DNA from: a bacterium
GTDB taxonomy: Bacteria; Elusimicrobiota; Elusimicrobia; UBA1565; UBA9628
Assembly (NCBI GenBank): GCA_021822495.1
Contig: JAKAQO010000002.1
Coordinates: 33,034-97,033, forward strand
Direction: 5' to 3'
Length of the DNA: 64,000 bases
This document shows, in pieces, positions 58,873-64,000 of this stretch. Below the pieces are notes generated by a model. The model searched no databases. It was given only the letters and a program-made list of their open reading frames with translations, and had not been told where the DNA came from. A program made the translations under genes and the position numbers. Positions within the stretch are counted from its first letter, which is position 1. Each line of letters opens with the position of its first letter.

Positions 58873-60129
58873 CTATCGAACAGCCGCCCGCAAAGCGGCC
58901 TCGATATCCGACAGTATATCGGAATAATTTTCAACGCCGATGGAAAGGCGAATCATGTTTTCTCCAATTCCCAAGCGTCTTCGAGTGGCAGGCCCCAAAT
59001 CAACATGGGTCATCGTCGCGGGGTGCTGAGCCAGGGATTCCGTTCCCCCAAGGCTCACGGCCAGCTTAATCAACTTTAGATGATCCAAGAATTTAAAAGC
59101 CTGTTTTCTCCCTCCTTTAATATCAAAAGAAATCATAGATCCCGGCCCCAAACACTGGGAAGCGTAGAGGCGGCCTTGAGGAGTGTCGGCAGGGAGTAAA
59201 CTTGGGTAATAAACGCGCTCAACTTCCGGACGTTTGAGGAGACGTTCCGCCACGCGGGAAGCGTTTTGAGACTGTTCGGTCATCCTGATTTTAAGCGTCT
59301 CGAGACTTCGGAGTAAAAGCCAGCCGGTCCAGGCATCCGCCATGCAACCGAAAAACGAGCGCAAACCCCGCACGCGCTCAACCAAATCTTTTTTCCCAAG
59401 GCAAACCCCCGCGATCAAATCGCTGTGCCCGCCCAAAAACTTCGTCGCGGAATACAAAACTAAATCCGCGCCAAAGGAAAGAGGTTGTTGCCATAACGGC
59501 CCCATGAACGTATTGTCGACCGCAACCACCACTTTCCGCTTTGAACTGGAACACCGTTTCGCGAATTGAACGCAGGCGGAAATGTCCACCAAATCATTGG
59601 TGGGGTTTGCCGGGGTCTCGATAAAAATAAGGCTGAGCTTTTTTAGGCCTCCCGCGCGGTTTAATTTTTCAATCGCCTTCTCGGGCCCCAGGGCCGCGGG
59701 AAAAGGAATGGCTCGAATTGAAAACCGCGGCAAAATCTTTTCAAAAAAATGGGCCGTTCCTCCATAAAGAGGTTCGCTGTAGAGAATGATGTCTCCGGGA
59801 GAACACAGCTCAAACACGGTCGTCGTAATAGCGGCCATGCCGCTCGAAAAAACCGCGGCGGAATCGGCTTTATCCCACAAGCAGAGCCTGGACTCCAGAA
59901 TTTCCAAATCGGGATTATTGATGCGGCTGTAAATCAACCCCGAACTTTCTTTTAATTTTTTAGAGCGCAATCCATAAGCCAATTCAAAGAAGGACTGTCC
60001 CGATTTCGCGTTTTTAAAGACAAAAGTCGAGGTCTGGAAAATCGGACACTTCAAAGATCCCTCGGACCACTCGGGGCGATACCCCTGCGTCATCATCAAG
60101 CTTTCCGGATGTTTTTGTTTTTCCATCAT
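58873..60129 (-). CDS. Cys/Met-metabolism PLP enzyme (gamma-lyase or gamma-synthase type)
   Basis: A 418-residue fold-type I PLP enzyme of the cystathionine gamma-synthase/methionine gamma-lyase family. Motifs: IYSRINNPDLEILESRL, SSGMAAITTTV, EPLYGGTAHFF, VDNTFMGPLWQQPL and the PLP lysine in YSATKFLGGHSDLIAG; C-terminal SLGGTESLAQHPATMTH. It would act on methionine, cystathionine or O-acyl-homoserine, and the exact reaction cannot be told. A GGGAG sequence precedes the ATG. Confidence 0.92.
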   Translation of the reverse strand: MMEKQKHPESLMMTQGYRPEWSEGSLKCPIFQTSTFVFKNAKSGQSFFELAYGLRSKKLKESSGLIYSRINNPDLEILESRLCLWDKADSAAVFSSGMAAITTTVFELCSPGDIILYSEPLYGGTAHFFEKILPRFSIRAIPFPAALGPEKAIEKLNRAGGLKKLSLIFIETPANPTNDLVDISACVQFAKRCSSSKRKVVVAVDNTFMGPLWQQPLSFGADLVLYSATKFLGGHSDLIAGVCLGKKDLVERVRGLRSFFGCMADAWTGWLLLRSLETLKIRMTEQSQNASRVAERLLKRPEVERVYYPSLLPADTPQGRLYASQCLGPGSMISFDIKGGRKQAFKFLDHLKLIKLAVSLGGTESLAQHPATMTHVDLGPATRRRLGIGENMIRLSIGVENYSDILSDIEAALRAAVR

Positions 60130-60212
60130 AGCCCCCCATCTCCCTTCATTCTATTTCAAGAGAGACTCCTTTGTCCAATTTAATTCTGATTGCGATTTGA
60201 TAGGATAGATTC

Positions 60213-61196
60213 ATGTCCACGGAATTAAACGACGTTGCCGCCGCGAAAAAAATTCAGGAAGCCAAAACCGCGATTTTATCGGAAATTTCAAAGGTCATCA
60301 TCGGCCAAAACGAGGCCATCGAGCAAGTCTTAATTTCTCTTTTTGCCCGCGGGCATTGTCTGATTATGGGCGTTCCGGGTTTAGCCAAAACCCTTCTTAT
60401 TTCCAGTCTCTCCCAGGTTTTGGATCTCAAATTCTCGCGCATTCAGTTTACCCCGGATTTAATGCCATCAGACGTAACCGGATCGGAAATTTTACAAGAG
60501 GACCCCGCAACTCGGCAGAGGTCCTTTCGCTTCGCCTCCGGCCCCATTTTCGCGAACATGGTCCTGGCCGACGAAATCAACCGCACTCCTCCTAAAACCC
60601 AGTCCTCGGTCTTGGAAGCCATGCAGGAGTTTCAGGTCACCGTCGCGGGATCAAGCCGGGCCTTGCCGCTTCCTTTTTTTGTCATGGCAACCGAAAACCC
60701 TATCGAGCAGGAAGGCACCTATCCTCTTCCCGAAGCCCAACTCGACCGCTTTTTCCTCCAAATTAAAATGGGATACCCTAACGAGGAAGAAGAACGCTTG
60801 ATTATCGCGAGAACCACCGGGCATCACCCCATCTCTCTCAACAAGGTTCTTTCGGCCCAGGAGGTTTTAGACTATCAAACGCTGGTGCGCAAAGTTCCTA
60901 TTTCAGATTCCGCGACTCATTTGGCCGTTCGCATCGTGCGACAAACCCGCCCGGAAGATCCCACGGCTCCCGATTTCATTAAAAGATGGATTTTGTGGGG
61001 CGCCGGCCCCAGGGCCGGACAAGCGCTTGTTCTCGGAGCCAAGGCTCGCGCCGTTCTCTCCGGGCGCATGGCCGCGACCGAGGAAGATATCACAGCCGTT
61101 TCCAAGCCCGTTTTGCGCCATCGCCTGATTCTCAATTTTCAAGCGGAAGCCGACGGAGCAAAAACGGACGATATCATCTCGCGCCTGATTTCTTAA
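60213..61196 (+). CDS. MoxR-family AAA+ ATPase
   Basis: A 327-residue ATPase: IIGQNEAIEQVLISLFARGHCLIMGVPGLAKTLL (Walker A GVPGLAKT), FTPDLMPSDVTGSEI, Walker B VLADEINRTPPKTQ, MQEFQVTVAG and FVMATENPIEQEGTYPLPEAQLDRF. MoxR proteins work with VWA-domain proteins, whose genes follow here. A TAGGAT box ends 6 bases before the ATG, and no Shine-Dalgarno is visible. Confidence 0.95.
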   Translation: MSTELNDVAAAKKIQEAKTAILSEISKVIIGQNEAIEQVLISLFARGHCLIMGVPGLAKTLLISSLSQVLDLKFSRIQFTPDLMPSDVTGSEILQEDPATRQRSFRFASGPIFANMVLADEINRTPPKTQSSVLEAMQEFQVTVAGSSRALPLPFFVMATENPIEQEGTYPLPEAQLDRFFLQIKMGYPNEEEERLIIARTTGHHPISLNKVLSAQEVLDYQTLVRKVPISDSATHLAVRIVRQTRPEDPTAPDFIKRWILWGAGPRAGQALVLGAKARAVLSGRMAATEEDITAVSKPVLRHRLILNFQAEADGAKTDDIISRLIS

Positions 61197-61222
61197 AGTC
61201 CCTCGAAATCCTTACTCATCAA

Positions 61223-62098
61223 ATGAGATACCTGGATGCCGTCGCCATGAGTCAACTCAAGGGCTTGCGCCTATTTCCCAAGAATCTAGCCAACTCCAGC
61301 GAAGCGGCGGGCGCGCACAAAAACCCGGTCCGCGGCTTTTCAAGAGATTTTTTTCAGCACCGTCCCTACGCTCCAGGAGACGACACAAAAACTCTCGACT
61401 GGAAGGTTTATGCCCGCCTTGACCGCTTTTACGTTCGGGAGTTTGAGTCGGAGAATTTATTCACGACCCAAATTATCATGGACCAGTCCCGTTCCATGCT
61501 TTTTCAATCGGATAAAAACCCTCCCAAATGGGATTACGCCTGCCGCCTGGCGATGGCCGTTTCATGGCTTACGATTTCCCAGGGAGACGCCGTTGGACTC
61601 ATTTCGGCCTCCAACCGCATCGAAATTGAGCTTCCGCCCCGCTCCGGCTTTCCGCGCCTGGAAGTGTTCGATGGCCGCTTATCCGAAGCGCGCCCTCAAG
61701 GCCTTTCTTCTCCGGAGATTTCCCTGCCGCTGGCCTCCTCCCGCGTCAAGAAACGCTCCCTCATCATTCTCATCAGCGATCTCATGGGCGAGACGGAAAA
61801 ATTTATTAAAGGAATCGTCTCGCTTAAAACCGGACGCAACGAAGTCATCGTTTTTCAGGTTCTCGATCCCCGTGAACGAGATCTTAATTTCGAAGCCCCC
61901 GTCATTTTCCATGACCTTGAAGAGGAAACTGAAATTGCCGTCAGCGATCAGGAATTTCGCCTGAGATACGCAAAGGAGTTTGAAAAACAAATCAAGACCT
62001 ACCAAAGCGCCCTCCATCAGAATCAAATCTCCCATTATCTCTTCCCAACCGACAGGCCGCTTGAAGAATCTCTCGGACGTTCTTTAAGGTTCCGCTAA
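61223..62098 (+). CDS. DUF58 domain protein
   Basis: A 291-residue protein with the DUF58 hallmark RDFFQHRPYAPGDDTKTLDWKVYARLDRFYVREFE, then a VWA-like fold (IIMDQSRSM, LISDLMGE). It forms the usual MoxR-DUF58-BatA cluster. The start at 61223 fits family length. A longer in-frame extension back to 60986 overlaps moxR and is rejected. Confidence 0.92.
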   Translation: MRYLDAVAMSQLKGLRLFPKNLANSSEAAGAHKNPVRGFSRDFFQHRPYAPGDDTKTLDWKVYARLDRFYVREFESENLFTTQIIMDQSRSMLFQSDKNPPKWDYACRLAMAVSWLTISQGDAVGLISASNRIEIELPPRSGFPRLEVFDGRLSEARPQGLSSPEISLPLASSRVKKRSLIILISDLMGETEKFIKGIVSLKTGRNEVIVFQVLDPRERDLNFEAPVIFHDLEEETEIAVSDQEFRLRYAKEFEKQIKTYQSALHQNQISHYLFPTDRPLEESLGRSLRFR

Positions 62099-62100
62099 AA

Positions 62101-64000
62101 ATGGGTTTTCTATCTCCGCTTATTCTCTGGGCCCTGCCCGCCGCCCTGATTCCGTGGCTGGTCAACCTCTGGATTCAAAAGCGAGGGCGTAAAATCGAGT
62201 TTAGCAACCTCTACTTAATCCGGAAGATTCAATCTCAAACGCTGTCTAGCTCCAATCTTAAAAATTCGCTTTTGACGCTTCTGCGCTGCGCGATTATTTT
62301 TCTTTTAATTCTTTCCTACGCGGGTCCCATTAAATATGGAAGCGCGACCCAGAAAACTCGAATTGACCTGGCCGTATTAGTTGATCAATCTTATTCGATG
62401 GGATATCTTGAAGGCGGGAAAATGCGCTTTTCCTGGCTGATGAATTCCTTGTCCGACCTTCTCAAACAAATGAAGCAAGAAGACCGCGTGCTTTTGCTCC
62501 CATTTTCAAGCGCTATTGACGCGCAGGAAAAAGACCTTGTCTGGAAAACCCCGGGCTCAGCCCTCAAGAATTTGCCGCTCCTTCATGTCGGATATGGAAA
62601 TACGGATTTTAGCGTTCCGTTAAAGGCGCTCCGTAATCTATGGCCCGATTCCGATCAGGAGAAGCATATCACTTTAGTTCTATCCGACGGGGCCAAACAC
62701 GGCTTTTACGCGTCCCCGGAAAAACTCAATAGAGCTTTTGGCGTCAACTGGGGCCCGCGCGCAAGCAATGATTATATTCAGTCCGTAAAGATTTCCGAAC
62801 CCTTTGACCCTAAGCGTCCCGCTCTCACTGTTTTGACGCACAACCTAAAACCCGCCTCTCTTTCATTTTTCACATTGTCTGGACAAAAGGCGGAACGAGT
62901 CATTCAAGGCGCGGCCGGAATCCACGCAAACACCCTTCTTCTACCGACAAAAAATCCCGGTACAGTCATCGTCGGCAAGGTTTCTCTTCAAGAAGACGCT
63001 CTTCCGGTCGACAACTCGTTTTTTTTCTCCTTCAAGCCGCCGCATCCCTTCTCCATTTTATGTCTCTATGCCGAGCCTTCGTTTTTAGAGCCTCCCCATA
63101 GCGGATACTTTCTCAAAAAAATCCTAGCCAGCTCCACTCGCGGCCTTTTGCCCTATCAAATTACGTTTCAAGAAGCGGGGCCGGGCGCTTGGTCTGACTT
63201 AAACTCCTATCAAGCCCTCATCCTCGCGCACCCCGGTTCTCTATCCAAACGCGAAGCTCTGAGTCTCAAGGAGTTTGTAGGACAAGGAAGAGGCTTATGG
63301 ATCATTCCGGAAGATCAGGCTTCTTTCGGTGATTTTGCCTTTCCAAGCTCTCTTCTTCCTGCCACGATTGGGCCCTTAGTCCAGGGAGAATCTTCCGGGT
63401 TAAAACTGCCAAACTCCGTATTGGAGCAGAAATGGAAGGACGTTGATTTATCTCAAATTAAAATTTCTCGCTATCACCTTTTGGAAAATAAAAAAAACGG
63501 AGAAGTCATTCTCAAGTCTCCGCGAGGATACCCGCTTCTCATCTGTGCGAAAGATTCCCGCTCCTGCGTGTCCGCTTTTTCGCTTGGAATTGAGGACACA
63601 AATCTCGCCGTCGAACCTGCCGTCATCGCTTTTTTGCGCCTGCTATTTGAAAAAATGACGGGAGCAATTAAGAAACCGGCCTCTTATCAGCTCAGCATTG
63701 GAAGCCCCATTTTAAAGAAATGGGATAAAAATTCTGCCGCGCCGGAAAATGTCCTTTTAAAGACCCCCGACGGGAAAAAAGTCAAACTCCATGTTAAAAA
63801 CCGCGGCGTCTTTTTTCCCGAGACCCTTGTTCCCGGCCTCTATGAAATGGATGCGGGGAAACAGCGCTTTTTCTATGCCGTCAACGTCAACCGAAATTTT
63901 AAAGAAAGCGATTTGACGCCTCAAAAAAATCCGCCGTGGCTCCCCTTAAACGTCCACTCCTGGGTCACAGACTTCATGAAAAATTTAAAAGGCCAAAGAT
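62101..64000 (+). CDS. BatA-like membrane protein with VWA domain (cut by window edge)
   Basis: The frame is open from ATG 62101, 3 bp after the DUF58 stop, to the window end (at least 633 residues). N-terminal BatA motif: MGFLSPLILWALPAALIPWL and VNLWIQKRGRKIEFSNLYLI, a second membrane helix (LRCAIIFLLILSYAGP) and a VWA-type domain with LAVLVDQSYSMGYLEGG and ITLVLSDGAKHG. A large periplasmic region follows. It works with MoxR and DUF58 proteins in envelope processes that are poorly defined. Confidence 0.9.
   Translation, partial: MGFLSPLILWALPAALIPWLVNLWIQKRGRKIEFSNLYLIRKIQSQTLSSSNLKNSLLTLLRCAIIFLLILSYAGPIKYGSATQKTRIDLAVLVDQSYSMGYLEGGKMRFSWLMNSLSDLLKQMKQEDRVLLLPFSSAIDAQEKDLVWKTPGSALKNLPLLHVGYGNTDFSVPLKALRNLWPDSDQEKHITLVLSDGAKHGFYASPEKLNRAFGVNWGPRASNDYIQSVKISEPFDPKRPALTVLTHNLKPASLSFFTLSGQKAERVIQGAAGIHANTLLLPTKNPGTVIVGKVSLQEDALPVDNSFFFSFKPPHPFSILCLYAEPSFLEPPHSGYFLKKILASSTRGLLPYQITFQEAGPGAWSDLNSYQALILAHPGSLSKREALSLKEFVGQGRGLWIIPEDQASFGDFAFPSSLLPATIGPLVQGESSGLKLPNSVLEQKWKDVDLSQIKISRYHLLENKKNGEVILKSPRGYPLLICAKDSRSCVSAFSLGIEDTNLAVEPAVIAFLRLLFEKMTGAIKKPASYQLSIGSPILKKWDKNSAAPENVLLKTPDGKKVKLHVKNRGVFFPETLVPGLYEMDAGKQRFFYAVNVNRNFKESDLTPQKNPPWLPLNVHSWVTDFMKNLKGQR

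Noticed and set aside
1-64000. CRISPR arrays
   Set aside because: No set of evenly spaced 24-40-bp repeats was seen. The only regular repeats are the ankyrin units in coding DNA.

Overview
The window looks like a chromosomal segment of an uncultured diderm (Gram-negative) bacterium. It carries an LptE-type lipoprotein, an MlaD/MlaF/MlaE lipid-transport set, diaminopimelate decarboxylase, alanine racemase and many secreted or lipoprotein genes. Gene order and content (fused ispDF, PIN/TRAM membrane protein, repeated secreted ankyrin proteins, radical SAM genes) suit an Elusimicrobiota-like lineage, but that is an inference. No rRNA gene is present to confirm it. About 95 percent is coding. Starts often overlap the previous stop (ATGA, GTGA, TTGA), and several promoters lie so close to the start codon that the mRNAs should be nearly leaderless.

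Housekeeping blocks: 1-5.4 kb (murC, rplM-rpsI, rpsT); 5.4-9.7 kb, minus strand (tRNA-Met, leuS, lptE, holA); 9.8-15.2 kb, plus strand (pentapeptide protein, DUF47-Pit phosphate transport, two TRL-like proteins, PAP2 phosphatase, GT39-like glycosyltransferase); 34.9-40.5 kb, minus strand (mtaB, addB-like, lysA); 40.5-51.8 kb, a long minus-strand operon (rpsF-ssb-rpsR-rplI-dnaB-alr-mlaE-mlaF-mlaD-radA-PIN-ispDF-secreted protein); 60.2-64 kb (MoxR, DUF58, BatA-like), cut by the window edge.

The most interesting region is 16.2-24.8 kb. It is a tightly overlapping minus-strand operon of a polyprenyl synthetase, a PqqD-like peptide-binding protein, three paralogous radical SAM enzymes, a UbiA prenyltransferase and a secreted ankyrin-caspase protease. 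Between radical SAM genes 2 and 1 is a 40-residue gene with a strong ribosome-binding site and a W-x-x-P leader-like motif. It looks like the precursor peptide of a RiPP-type (PQQ- or mycofactocin-like) pathway, here linked to isoprenoid genes. A Fic gene has been inserted into the 5' end of radical SAM gene 1 and is flanked by a perfect 64-bp direct repeat.

Accessory regions: 24.9-29.3 kb is a decayed tandem array of secreted glycine-zipper proteins, S1 proteases and an ankyrin protein sharing one upstream module. 29.33-32.10 kb is an IS1595-type element with 22-bp inverted repeats, an 8-bp (7/8) target duplication and several AT-rich passenger genes. 53-58.8 kb holds an inverted-repeat mini-element, a DUF4143 ATPase, an ORF6N protein with a partial duplicate, an AlbA/Schlafen-type protein and a second ankyrin-caspase protein. 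A palindromic dispersed repeat occurs at 3.8, 15.2 and 51.8 kb, with a related terminator-like palindrome at 40.5 kb.
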